From assembly GCF_013149295.1 (NCBI RefSeq), contig NZ_JABGCB010000007.1, positions 1 through 64,000 of the forward strand: a stretch of 64,000 nt of DNA. The letters run 5' to 3'. This document shows positions 46,242 to 55,003 of the stretch, in pieces. The number at the start of each line of letters is the position of its first letter. Position 1 is the stretch's first letter. The notes under the pieces are model-generated. The model made no database searches. It was not told the origin of the DNA and worked only from the letters and a program-made list of their open reading frames with translations. The translations under genes were made by a program, and so were the position numbers. This DNA is from Novosphingobium sp. SG751A. GTDB lineage: Bacteria > Pseudomonadota > Alphaproteobacteria > Sphingomonadales > Sphingomonadaceae.

Positions 46242-49200
46242 TCCAGTCCCTGATACGCGCGGCGCTGCAACAGCGCCTGATCGTGATCGTGGTGGCGGCG
46301 GTGCTTTTGGGCTTTGGCCTGAATGCAGCGTCGAAACTGTCGGTCGATGCCTTTCCCGATGTGACCAATGTTCAGGTCCAGATTGCCACCGAGGCTTGGG
46401 GCCGCAGCCCCGAAGAGGTGGAGCGCATGGCCACCGTGCCCATCGAAGTGGCGATGACGGGCCTGCCCGGCCTTGAGGAGATGCGCTCGCTCAACAAGCC
46501 TAACCTGTCGCTGATCACACTGGTCTTTACCGACAAGACCAATGTCTATTTCGCGCGCCAATTGGTGATGGAGCGCTTGATCGAGGTCGGCTCGAAAATG
46601 CAGCCGGGCATTGCCCCGGTGCTGGGCCCGGTCTCGACGGGCCTTGGCGAGGTCTATCAATATACGCTGGACAAGCCGGGTGACGGCAATTCAGTGCTGT
46701 CTCAAGAGGAATTAACCCGCCGCCGGACGGTGCAGGACTGGGTGGTGCGCCCGCTGCTGCGCTCGATTCCCGGCGTGGCCGAGATCAATTCGCAGGGCGG
46801 CTTTGCCAAGCAATATCAGGTTCTGGTCAACCCCGATCAGCTGCGCCACTATTCGGTCAGCGTGGCCGAGGTCTATCAGGCGGTGGCCCGCAACAATGCC
46901 AATGCGGGCGGCGGCGTGCTGCCCCAATATGCCGAACAATATCTGATCCGGGGCGTGGGTCTGGTCAAAAGCGAGGACGACCTGCGATCGATCGTCATCC
47001 GCGAAAGCGCGGCCACGCCAGTCTATCTGCGCGATGTGGCCGAGGTGAAGATCGGGCCGGGCGTGCGCGACGGCGCGCTGATCAAGAATGGCGTGACTGA
47101 AAGCGTGGGCGGGATCGCGCTGATGATGGCGGGCGGCAATGCCAAGGCCATCGTCACCAAGATCAAGGAGCGCGTCGAGCAGATCAACAGCAAGGGCATG
47201 TTGCCCGATGGCCTCAAGATCGCGCCCTATTACGACCGTTCCGAACTGGTCGATGCGGCCATCCACACCGTGGTCAAGGTGCTGATGGAAGGCATCGTGC
47301 TGGTGGTGATCGTGCTGTTCGTCTTTCTAGGCGATGTGCGGTCCTCGGTCATCGTGGTGTCCACACTGGTGCTGACGCCGCTGCTGACGTTCATCTGCAT
47401 GAATTACCTTGGCATCTCGGCCAATCTCATGTCGCTGGGGGGCCTTGCCATCGCCATCGGCCTGATGGTCGATGGGTCGGTGGTGGTGGTGGAAAACGCC
47501 TTCCTCCTGCTGGGCCAGACGCGCGACAGCGGGGAAAGCAAGATCCGTATCATCCTGCGCGCCGTGGTCGAGGTGGCGACGCCGGTGATCTTTGGCGTGG
47601 GGATCATCATCCTCGTCTTCCTCCCGCTGATGACGCTGCAGGGGATGGAGGGCAAGATGTTCTCTCCGCTGGCCTATACGATCGCCATCGCGCTGGCCAT
47701 TTCGTTGGTGCTGTCGCTGACGGTGACGCCGGTGCTGTCCTCCTATCTGCTCAAGGCGCCTAAGGCCCATGAGGGCAGCCACGGGGGCGAGGAAGACCAC
47801 GACACCCGCGTCATCAAGGTGATGAAGAAGTACTATCTGCGGATGCTGCATTGGGCGCTGGGCAATGAAAAGCGCACGATCAGCCTTGCCGTGGGCGGCT
47901 TTCTGGCGACGCTGGCGATCCTGCCCTTCCTTGGCACGGCCTTCATTCCCGAAATGAAGGAAGGCTCGGTGGTGCCCGGCATCAACCGTGTGCCCAACAT
48001 CGCTCTGGATGAATCGATCAAGATCGAGATGGAGGGCATGCGCCTGATCATGCAGGTGCCCGGCGTCAAATCGGCGGTGTCGGGCGTGGGTCGCGGCGAA
48101 AGCCCGGCCGATCCGCAAGGCCCCAATGAATCCACCCCCATCGTCAGCCTGAAACCGCGCGAGGAATGGCCCAAGGGGTGGAATCAGGACGATATTGCCG
48201 ACGCGATGCGCGAAAAGCTTAAAGCTCTGCCCGGCGTGCAGATCGTCATGGCCCAGCCCATTTCCGACCGTGTGGACGAAATGGTGACAGGCGTGCGCTC
48301 CGACATCGCGGTCAAGGTGTTTGGCGATGACATGGACGAATTGAAGCGCGTGGCCGAGGAAATCGCCCGCGTGGGTCAATCGCTGCAAGGCGCCGAAGAT
48401 CTGCGCATCGAAAAGGTCAGCGGCCAGCAATATCTCTCCATCGAGATCGACCGGGCGGCGCTGGCGCGCTTTGGCCTCAATGTGGCCGATGTGAATGATC
48501 TGCTCGAAACGGCTGTGGGGGGCAAACAGGCCACCGAGATCTTTGAAGGCGAGCGCCGCTTCCCCGGCGTGGTCCGCCTGCCCGAAGCCTATCGCAACAA
48601 TATCGAGGCGATCTCGAACCTGCTGATCACCTCGCCGGGCGGCGCGCAGGCGCGTCTGGCGGACGTGGCCAAAGTGGTAGTGTCGGACGGCCCCGCGCAG
48701 ATCAGCCGCGAAATGGGCAAGCGCCGCATCGTCATCGGCATGAATGTCAAAGGCCGCGACCTTGGCGGCTTCGTGGCCGAGCTTCAGCAGAAGGTCGATA
48801 AACAGATCAAGCTGCCCGATGGTTATTATCTCGAATGGGGCGGGCAATTCCAGAATATGGAGCGCGCGCTGGGCCATTTGATGATCATCGTGCCGATCAC
48901 GGTGGCGGCGATCTTCTTCCTGCTGTTCGTGCTGTTCAACTCGCTGCGTCTGGCCTCGCTCATCATTCTGGTGCTGCCCTTTGCCTCCATCGGCGGGATC
49001 GTGGGGCTGGCGGTGACGGGGGAATATCTCTCGGTGCCGGCCTCGGTGGGCTTTATCGCGCTCTGGGGCATTGCGGTGCTCAACGGCGTGGTGCTGGTCT
49101 CCTATATCCGCAACCTGCGCGATGAGGGCAAATCGGTGCGCGAGGCGGTGGTTCAGGGGGCAACCCTGCGTTTCCGCCCGGTGATGATGACGGCGACCGT

Positions 49201-49369
49201 GGCTCTGCTGGGCCTCATCCCGTTCCTGTTCGCCACAGGGCCGGGGTCGGAGGTGCAAAAGCCGCTGGCCATCGTGGTGATCGGGGGGCTGATTACCTCC
49301 ACGGTGCTGACGCTGGTGGTGCTGCCCACGATCTATCGCTTCTTTGATGATGAACGCGTCGAGGCCTGA
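46238..49369 (+). CDS. Heavy-metal efflux RND permease (CzcA/CusA family)
   Basis: 1043 aa with the two-fold RND layout (12 membrane segments, two large periplasmic domains). Family signs: LSVDAFPDVTNVQVQIATEA, GLPGLEEMRSLNKPNLSLI and GGVLPQYAEQYLIRGVGL, all of the heavy-metal (HME) branch. The membrane segment near 400-420 reads GGLAIAIGLMVDGSVVVVEN. It keeps the Asp and Glu of CzcA but not the first Asp of its DFG-x3-D pattern; AIAIG there resembles the Cu/Ag pump CusA. The ion therefore cannot be assigned. The next gene is a PII-like protein. Confidence 0.92.
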   Translation: MIQSLIRAALQQRLIVIVVAAVLLGFGLNAASKLSVDAFPDVTNVQVQIATEAWGRSPEEVERMATVPIEVAMTGLPGLEEMRSLNKPNLSLITLVFTDKTNVYFARQLVMERLIEVGSKMQPGIAPVLGPVSTGLGEVYQYTLDKPGDGNSVLSQEELTRRRTVQDWVVRPLLRSIPGVAEINSQGGFAKQYQVLVNPDQLRHYSVSVAEVYQAVARNNANAGGGVLPQYAEQYLIRGVGLVKSEDDLRSIVIRESAATPVYLRDVAEVKIGPGVRDGALIKNGVTESVGGIALMMAGGNAKAIVTKIKERVEQINSKGMLPDGLKIAPYYDRSELVDAAIHTVVKVLMEGIVLVVIVLFVFLGDVRSSVIVVSTLVLTPLLTFICMNYLGISANLMSLGGLAIAIGLMVDGSVVVVENAFLLLGQTRDSGESKIRIILRAVVEVATPVIFGVGIIILVFLPLMTLQGMEGKMFSPLAYTIAIALAISLVLSLTVTPVLSSYLLKAPKAHEGSHGGEEDHDTRVIKVMKKYYLRMLHWALGNEKRTISLAVGGFLATLAILPFLGTAFIPEMKEGSVVPGINRVPNIALDESIKIEMEGMRLIMQVPGVKSAVSGVGRGESPADPQGPNESTPIVSLKPREEWPKGWNQDDIADAMREKLKALPGVQIVMAQPISDRVDEMVTGVRSDIAVKVFGDDMDELKRVAEEIARVGQSLQGAEDLRIEKVSGQQYLSIEIDRAALARFGLNVADVNDLLETAVGGKQATEIFEGERRFPGVVRLPEAYRNNIEAISNLLITSPGGAQARLADVAKVVVSDGPAQISREMGKRRIVIGMNVKGRDLGGFVAELQQKVDKQIKLPDGYYLEWGGQFQNMERALGHLMIIVPITVAAIFFLLFVLFNSLRLASLIILVLPFASIGGIVGLAVTGEYLSVPASVGFIALWGIAVLNGVVLVSYIRNLRDEGKSVREAVVQGATLRFRPVMMTATVALLGLIPFLFATGPGSEVQKPLAIVVIGGLITSTVLTLVVLPTIYRFFDDERVEA

Positions 49370-49383
49370 GGGGAGAAAACACC

Positions 49384-49722
49384 ATGGCCATGATTGAAAT
49401 CCGCGCCGTAGTTCGGCCCAGCCGTCTTGAAATGCTGCGCGTGGCGCTGCGGCAATTGCCGGAATTTCCCGGCATGACCGTGGCCCGCGTCGAAGGGTGC
49501 AGCGGCACGGGAAAGCTGGGCAACAATCCATGGACGATCAAGCAGGATCTGGTCGATTTCACGCCCAAATCCATGATCCACATCGTCGTGGACGAGGCCA
49601 ATGCCAAGCCGATCTATGACACGATCCGCCAGATCACCCGCACCGCCCGCCAGGGCGACGGGCTGATCTGGACCATGCGGGTCGAACAATGTCTGTTCAT
49701 CGCCGCCGAGGCAGAGGATTAA
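49384..49722 (+). CDS. PII-like signalling protein linked to metal efflux (PII-NG type)
   Basis: 112 aa. PII fold order beta-alpha-beta-beta-alpha-beta: MAMIEIRAVVRPSRLEMLRVAL, MTVARVEGCS, then MIHIVVDEANAKPIYDTIRQI. The B-loop TARQGDGLIW (87-96) keeps the GDG of nucleotide-binding PII proteins. The T-loop (about 40-60, GTGKLGNNPWTIKQDL) lacks the uridylylated Tyr of GlnB. PII proteins of the NG group are known from metal-efflux operons, which fits its place 14 bases after the RND permease. It may sense nucleotide or metal and act on the pump; unproven. Confidence 0.88.
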   Translation: MAMIEIRAVVRPSRLEMLRVALRQLPEFPGMTVARVEGCSGTGKLGNNPWTIKQDLVDFTPKSMIHIVVDEANAKPIYDTIRQITRTARQGDGLIWTMRVEQCLFIAAEAED

Positions 49723-49732
49723 GCATGGACGA

Positions 49733-49766
49733 AGAGGGCTGGCGATCAGCCCTCTTCTTCTTTTTC
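49733..49766 (+). terminator. Terminator of the metal-efflux operon, inside the mlaA-like 3-prime end
   Basis: Perfect 9-bp stem AGAGGGCTG (49733-49741) with CAGCCCTCT (49747-49755), then TCTTCTTTTTC. Read backwards, it also encodes the last residues of the convergent MlaA-like protein. Confidence 0.9.
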
Positions 49767-50750
49767 GGCCTTTTTGCCGCCTTCGCCCTCGCCATGAGGA
49801 TGGCGCAGACCCTCGATCTGATCGGCCCGACGGCGCAGATAATTGTCGCGGGTGGTCGTATAGGGATCGGCTGCTTCCTTTTCCTGCCGCAGCCGCTCCT
49901 TGTTGACCACGCGGCGATCAACAATCCCCAGAACGATCATCGGCACGACGGCCGCCGTCGGCAGGACATTGCGGCCGATTGCCAGAGGCAAGGCCGCACG
50001 ATCCACAATGCGCCCGGTCAGATCGCGCAGGGTCGTCGATCCGAACAAGGGCATGTAAATATACGGCCCGTTAGGCACACCATAAAAGCCCATCGTATCG
50101 GCAAAACCGTTTTCACGAAAAGGCATTCTGAACGGCTTGCGCTTGGCCATATCAAAGATCCCGGCCAGACCGATCGTCGAATTGAGGACAAAACGGGCCA
50201 CGGTCTCGGCCGTCTTGCCGATCTTGTGCTGCATCAGGAAATTGGCCGCGATCACCGGTTCGCGCAGGTTATAAAGCGCATTGTGAATGCCATCGCGCAC
50301 CGGCGAAGGCACGACCGCTTCATACCCTTTGGAAAAGGGTTCGAGCACCGCATTGTCAATCGCCTGTGTCACGGCAAAGGAGGCCTGATTGATGGCTCGG
50401 CCGGGATCGGGCGCCAGCGGACGCGAGGAAACCACGATGCCGGGCTCTTCCTCGGCGCCACGATGGCCGGTGTGACGCGGCGGCTCGGCAGGCTGGGTTT
50501 CGGCGGAAGCTGGGGTGGATGCCGCAGGCTGAGCCGATGTCGGAGCGGCGTCCTGAACCGGGGGAACATTGGGCGTTGTTGCCGCATCCTGCGCCACGCC
50601 CGCGCTATGCTGCGCAGCAACGCCCGGTGCAGCATCGGCTGAAACCGATTGCGCCCAACAGGGCGATGCGGCCAGCATCCATGCCAGCGCCAGCCCGCCC
50701 TTCAACAGGCTGTCCTTTCCCCCACGACCTGACACGGCCCGTCCCCACAT
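49746..50750 (-). CDS. mlaA: MlaA/VacJ family outer membrane lipid transport protein
   Basis: 334 aa from the ATG at 50750. Signal peptide (LALAWMLAASPCWAQ) with signal peptidase I type cleavage likely; the Cys is preceded by Pro, so a lipobox is doubtful. A long Ala/Pro/Gln-rich segment (about 35-95) precedes the conserved domain: DPGRAINQASFAVTQAIDN, VRDGIHNALYNLREPVIAAN, then RFVLNSTIGLAGIFDMA and GFYGVPNGPYIYMPLFGSTTLRD. MlaA removes misplaced phospholipids from the outer leaflet. No mlaBCDEF genes are near. The last residues (KKAEKEEEG) are encoded by the opposite strand of a terminator. Confidence 0.88.
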   Translation of the reverse strand: MWGRAVSGRGGKDSLLKGGLALAWMLAASPCWAQSVSADAAPGVAAQHSAGVAQDAATTPNVPPVQDAAPTSAQPAASTPASAETQPAEPPRHTGHRGAEEEPGIVVSSRPLAPDPGRAINQASFAVTQAIDNAVLEPFSKGYEAVVPSPVRDGIHNALYNLREPVIAANFLMQHKIGKTAETVARFVLNSTIGLAGIFDMAKRKPFRMPFRENGFADTMGFYGVPNGPYIYMPLFGSTTLRDLTGRIVDRAALPLAIGRNVLPTAAVVPMIVLGIVDRRVVNKERLRQEKEAADPYTTTRDNYLRRRADQIEGLRHPHGEGEGGKKAEKEEEG

Positions 50751-50865
50751 TACACAGTTCCCCAACTCAGGCCCCCGCCATCGCACATTCCTTGTAGAGA
50801 ACTCGTGCCGACTGCCTAGTGGTAACTACGACAAATTGCGACAAACCGGTGGGAAAATGTCCCTT

Positions 50866-51750
50866 TTAGGGAAAGCTGCCCGCCATTAACGCATTTCGCG
50901 CAAAAGCCACGCGCGGATGACGCAGGGCAGCAGGCGACCAGACCAGCGAATAAGTGTGAACGGGGCGCTCGACCGGGGCGATGATTTCGGCCAATTGCCC
51001 TCGCGCAATCAGATCGCCGCAAAGATAGCCGGGCAGCGCAGTCCAGCCGAATTCCTGCATCAACAGGCTGCGCAGACAGCGCAGATCCTGCCCCACCACC
51101 GCCGGGCTGACAGGCGGGCCGGGCAGGCGGTTTTCCACCAGCCAATCCTCGACCAGCGGACGTTCGAGATGATAGGCCAGCACCGGTTCGGCCATTAACG
51201 CCCGGCGCAAATCAGGGGCCGCCATGATGCGCGCGGCAACTCTCGGCGCGGCCACGGCATAGACGCGCTCTTCATGAATGCGCGCGCTGCGCAACCGACG
51301 GTCGGCAAGCACATAGGCAGAGAGGCCAAGGTCGTAATTGCCCTCGATCAGCCCCTGCCGGATCGCCTCACGGTCGCCGGTATGCAGGCTGATGCGCAGG
51401 CCCGAATGGAGCAGCGGCAACAGGCGCGGCGCCACCACCTCGGCCAGGAAATCGCCATGGCCGATCAATCGCACCGACCCCGTCATGTCGGACGAGCGCG
51501 CCCGCGCCGCCGCCAGCGCCGCCTCGGCAATATCGAGCCGGTCGCCAAGGCTGGCGGCCAGCTCCTCGCCCGCCAGCGTGGGGATCACGCCCTTGGGCTG
51601 GCGGGTGAACAAGTCGCGCTCGATGGCAGCCTCAAGCGCGGCGATATGCTGGGAAACCGCCGGTTGCGTCAGGCCAAGGCTGCGCGCGGCCCCGCTGATC
51701 GAGCGCTGGCGATAGACTTCGACAAAGGTGCGCAGATGTTGGAGCGACAT
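50866..51750 (-). CDS. LysR family transcriptional regulator
   Basis: 294 aa from the ATG at 51750. The winged helix-turn-helix is canonical (LQHLRTFVEVYRQRSISGAARSLGLTQPAVSQHIAALEAAIERDLFTR), and the substrate-binding domain follows (VRLIGHGDFLAEVVAPRL to the end). It is divergent from the FUSC-type pump operon with 147 bases between, the typical layout in which a LysR protein controls its neighbour, as AaeR does for aaeXAB. The inducer is probably an aromatic acid by analogy. An AT-rich perfect palindrome lies at 51761. Confidence 0.92.
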   Translation of the reverse strand: MSLQHLRTFVEVYRQRSISGAARSLGLTQPAVSQHIAALEAAIERDLFTRQPKGVIPTLAGEELAASLGDRLDIAEAALAAARARSSDMTGSVRLIGHGDFLAEVVAPRLLPLLHSGLRISLHTGDREAIRQGLIEGNYDLGLSAYVLADRRLRSARIHEERVYAVAAPRVAARIMAAPDLRRALMAEPVLAYHLERPLVEDWLVENRLPGPPVSPAVVGQDLRCLRSLLMQEFGWTALPGYLCGDLIARGQLAEIIAPVERPVHTYSLVWSPAALRHPRVAFARNALMAGSFP

Positions 51751-51760
51751 AAGCCATACC

Positions 51761-51774
51761 ATAAATATATTTAT
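51761..51774. promoter_or_regulatory. AT-rich palindrome between lysR and FUSC genes
   Basis: ATAAATATATTTAT is a perfect 14-bp palindrome, 11 bases upstream of the lysR start in the divergent region. Probable LysR-type operator or promoter core; it stands out in the GC-rich context. Confidence 0.5.
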
Positions 51775-51897
51775 AGCTAAACGCCAGACTGCTGTGTGGT
51801 ATGAGGGCATAAGGAGGCCTAAGGCACAGATGTCCCCCCTTTCGAGTCGCCCCTTCGTGATCGATCTGTTGCCCCATTCCGCCTGCGGTCGTTGCGC

Positions 51898-53793
51898 ATG
51901 ACATTGCCCAATTGGTCCGCATGGGCCTATTCCGCCAAGACCGCCTTTGCCGCGCTGCTCGCTCTGTGGATCAGCCTGTTCGTCGGCCTGCCCATGCCCT
52001 TTTGGGCGATGAGCACGGCCTATATCGTGTCCAGCCCGCTCTCGGGCGCGACCCGGTCCAAGGCGATCTATCGCGTGATCGGCACGGGCGGCGGCGCCAC
52101 GGTGGCGGTCGCGCTGGTGCCGATGCTGGTGGAATGGCCCGAATTGCTCAGCCTTGCCCTCGCGCTCTGGGTGGGGGTCACGCTGGCCGTCTCGCTGCTC
52201 GACCGCTCGCCGCGCGCCTATATGCTGATGCTGGCGGGCTATACCGCCGCGATCATCGCCTTTCCCGCCGTGGACCGGCCCGAGGCGGTGTTCGACATTG
52301 CCGCCGCGCGCGTGACCGAAATCGTGCTGGGCATCACCTGCGCCACGCTGGCGCACAGTTTGCTCTGGCCCAAATCGGTGGCCACCGCGCTCGAGCCGCG
52401 CCTGAAACGCTGGCTGGCCGATGCGCGCGGGTGGTATGACGATATTCTGGGCGGAGCGGCGCCCACCACCTCGCTGCGCGACCGCCAGCAACTGGCCGTC
52501 GATGCGGTGGAATGCACGCTGCTGGCCACGCACATCCCCTTCGACACATCCCACTGGCGCGAGGCGACCGCCAGCGTACAGGCGCTGCTGCGCCGCGTGC
52601 TGCTGCTCTTGCCGGTGCTCTCGGGCATGGCGGACCGGCGGCGCGCGATCGGCGATGGCGAGGACGAATGGAGCGAATTGCTGCGCGAAAGCTATGAACT
52701 GAGGCGGCGGCAGGCGGGGGTGCTGCTGGACGAATGCGATGCGCTGCTGGTCCATCTGGGCAATCCGCAAAGCCCCTCGCCGCTCTCGGCTCAGGAGCAG
52801 AAGGGCACGATAGAACTGCATGCCGATCCGATGTCGGCGCTGATCGCGGGCGTGGCGGCCACGCTCACCATTCTGGTGGTCTGCGCGATCTGGATCCTCT
52901 CGGGCTGGCACGATGGCGCCTCGGCGGCCGCGCTGGCGGGGGTGTTCTGCTGTCTGTTTGCGGCGATGGACAATCCGGTGCCCGCCATCCTCAATTTCGG
53001 CGTGGCCACGCTCTCGGCCATGCCGCTGGCGGGGCTGTATCTGTTCTATATCCTGCCCCAGATCGACGGGTTCTTTCCGCTGGTGCTGGTGCTCTCGCCC
53101 GCGCTGCTGCTCTTTGGCAGCCTGCTGCCCAATCCGCGCTATGGCCTGTTCTCGCTGGCGCTGATGATGGGTTTTTGCAGCACGCTGGCCTTGCAGGAAA
53201 CCTATACCGCCGATTTTGCACATTTCCTCAACACCAATCTGGCCCAGTTCGTGGCGATGATCGTGGCCGCAGGGATGACGGCGGGCCTGACCACGATCAG
53301 CAAGGATGTGGCGATTGCCCGGCTGAACGGACGGATGCGACGTGATCTGGTGGCGTTGGCGCGCTCCTCCTCGCCGCCCGATGCGCTGGCTGCCCTTGGG
53401 CGCAGCACCGATCAGCTCGCGCTCATCACCCAGCGTCTGGGCGCGGATACCGATATGGCGACGGCGGGCCTGCGCGACATTCGCATCGCCATGAACATCG
53501 TCCAGATCCAGCATCTGCGCAGCCATGCCACGCCCGCCCTTGCCGCCGCGCTCGAACATATGCTGCGCCTTGGCACCGCACATTGGTCCGACAAGCGCGC
53601 CACGGCGGCGCCTGAGGAAATGCTCGAGGCCATCGACATTGCGCTGCGCCTGACGCAAAGCCAGCCCTTGCCGCAACTGGCCACGTCGGCCACGCTGATC
53701 ACCGAGCCGGAACAGGGCCGCGCCGCGCTGGTGGCGCTGCGCCGCAATCTGTTTCCCCACGCCCCCGCCTTTCGCGCCGGAGGTTACGCATGA
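51898..53793 (+). CDS. FUSC family pump protein (AaeB-like)
   Basis: 631 aa from the ATG at 51898. Two membrane blocks (about 10-160 and 320-460), each with several helices, surround a cytoplasmic helical region, the fusaric acid resistance/AaeB layout. The start (NWSAWAYSAKTAFAALLALWISLFVGLPMPFWAMSTAYIV) is typical. It drives export of aromatic acids together with the DUF1656 and HlyD-type partners that follow. The stop overlaps the next ATG (ATGA), and the four genes form one operon. The ribosome site is weak. Confidence 0.92.
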   Translation: MTLPNWSAWAYSAKTAFAALLALWISLFVGLPMPFWAMSTAYIVSSPLSGATRSKAIYRVIGTGGGATVAVALVPMLVEWPELLSLALALWVGVTLAVSLLDRSPRAYMLMLAGYTAAIIAFPAVDRPEAVFDIAAARVTEIVLGITCATLAHSLLWPKSVATALEPRLKRWLADARGWYDDILGGAAPTTSLRDRQQLAVDAVECTLLATHIPFDTSHWREATASVQALLRRVLLLLPVLSGMADRRRAIGDGEDEWSELLRESYELRRRQAGVLLDECDALLVHLGNPQSPSPLSAQEQKGTIELHADPMSALIAGVAATLTILVVCAIWILSGWHDGASAAALAGVFCCLFAAMDNPVPAILNFGVATLSAMPLAGLYLFYILPQIDGFFPLVLVLSPALLLFGSLLPNPRYGLFSLALMMGFCSTLALQETYTADFAHFLNTNLAQFVAMIVAAGMTAGLTTISKDVAIARLNGRMRRDLVALARSSSPPDALAALGRSTDQLALITQRLGADTDMATAGLRDIRIAMNIVQIQHLRSHATPALAAALEHMLRLGTAHWSDKRATAAPEEMLEAIDIALRLTQSQPLPQLATSATLITEPEQGRAALVALRRNLFPHAPAFRAGGYA

Positions 53794-54020
53794 GCGCCGA
53801 ATATATCCTTGGCGGCATCTATATTGACGCGGCCCCCGTGCATGGCTGCATCGCGCTGCTGATCGCGCTGCTGCTGCACCGGCTGTTGATCGCCATCCGT
53901 TTTTATCGTTTCGTATGGCATCCTGTGCTGTTTGACACCGCGATGTTCATTCTCGTCTGGGCGCTGGTCACGCTGTGGCTGCCGCCGCTTGTGCCGTCCC
54001 TGCTGCATTCCCCGCTATAA
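53790..54020 (+). CDS. DUF1656 small membrane protein (AaeX-like)
   Basis: 76 aa. Two hydrophobic segments: HGCIALLIALLLHRLLIAI and LFDTAMFILVWALVTLWLPPLVP, with the conserved FYRFVWHPVLFDTAMFI of DUF1656/AaeX. It always accompanies AaeA/AaeB-like proteins. Overlaps the FUSC stop by four bases. Confidence 0.92.
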   Translation: MSAEYILGGIYIDAAPVHGCIALLIALLLHRLLIAIRFYRFVWHPVLFDTAMFILVWALVTLWLPPLVPSLLHSPL

Positions 54021-54031
54021 GGCCCCCTGCC

Positions 54032-55003
54032 ATGACTCTCTCGCTTTCTCCTGCTGGCTCCAAAGTCGTCCGCTATGCTGTGACCGGCGTGCTGGTGGCG
54101 GCCGCGCTTGTGGCGGGGCGCGCGCTGATTACCTATTATCAGGCCGATCCATGGACGCGCGACGGGCGCGTGCGGGCCGATGTGGTGCAGGTGGCGCCCG
54201 ATGTGGCCGGGTTGGTGACACAGGTTTTCGTCACCCACGATCAGGCCGTGCGCAAGGGTGACCTCTTGTTTCAGATCGACCCGGCCCGCTTTGATCTGGC
54301 CATCCGCCAGGCCGACAGCCAGTTGCAGAGCGCGCAGGCCGATGTGACGCGCGCGCGCGCCGCGATCCAGAGCGCCAATGTGGTGCTGACCCAGGCCCGC
54401 CGCGACGCCACGCGCAACCAGAAGCTGGGCGATCTGGTCGCCGCCGAGGCCACCGAGCAGAGCCAGTCCAAGGCCGCCGAGGCGCAGGCCAAAGCCGCCG
54501 AGGCATCCGCCATGCTGGCCGAGGCCGAGGCGCGGGTGACGGCGGCGCGTGATGCGCGCGATCTGGCGCTGCTCAACCGGGCGCGCACGCGGGTGGTGGC
54601 GCCCACCGACGGGCGCATGTCCGACCTCAACCTGCGCGTGGGCAATTATGTCAGCGCGGGCGCGCCGGTGATGGCGCTGATCGACACCGCCTCGCTGCGC
54701 GTCGAGGGCTATTTCGAGGAGACTAAGCTGCCCCATGTCCATGTGGGTCAGGCCGCCACCATCCGCATGATGGGCGAGAGCAAGGTGCTGACCGGCCATG
54801 TCGCCTCGCTGGCCGCCGCGATCGAGGACCATGACCGGTTGGCCAGCTCCAAGATGCTGCCCGCGATCAATCCTTCCTTCAGCTGGGTGCGTCTGGCCCA
54901 GCGCGTGCCGGTGCGCATCAAGCTGGACAATCCGCCCGCCGACATTGCCCTGATCGCCGGGCGGACCGCCTCGGTCACACTGGCGCGGGACGGCGCGAAG
55001 TGA
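54032..55003 (+). CDS. HlyD-type membrane fusion protein (AaeA-like)
   Basis: 323 aa from the ATG at 54032. One N-terminal membrane anchor (VVRYAVTGVLVAAALVAGRALI), then TRDGRVRADVVQVAPDVAGLVTQVFV, a helical hairpin (about 95-190), RTRVVAPTDGRMSDLNLRVGNYV, and a beta-barrel near VRLAQRVPVRIKLD. It links the FUSC pump in the inner membrane to the outer membrane factor coded next. The stop overlaps the following GTG start. Confidence 0.92.
   Translation: MTLSLSPAGSKVVRYAVTGVLVAAALVAGRALITYYQADPWTRDGRVRADVVQVAPDVAGLVTQVFVTHDQAVRKGDLLFQIDPARFDLAIRQADSQLQSAQADVTRARAAIQSANVVLTQARRDATRNQKLGDLVAAEATEQSQSKAAEAQAKAAEASAMLAEAEARVTAARDARDLALLNRARTRVVAPTDGRMSDLNLRVGNYVSAGAPVMALIDTASLRVEGYFEETKLPHVHVGQAATIRMMGESKVLTGHVASLAAAIEDHDRLASSKMLPAINPSFSWVRLAQRVPVRIKLDNPPADIALIAGRTASVTLARDGAK

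Noticed and set aside
47327..49531. Very long minus-strand open frame opposite the RND permease (and similar ones opposite 50866-53760, 61847-63745, 16250-17212)
   Set aside because: Typical shadow frames of GC-rich coding DNA: His/Arg/Gly-rich, no family resemblance, and they lie on clearly real genes.
51751..53760. Large N-terminal extension of the LysR protein
   Set aside because: The frame is open opposite the FUSC gene only by base composition; LysR proteins begin at the helix-turn-helix, as the ATG at 51750 does.
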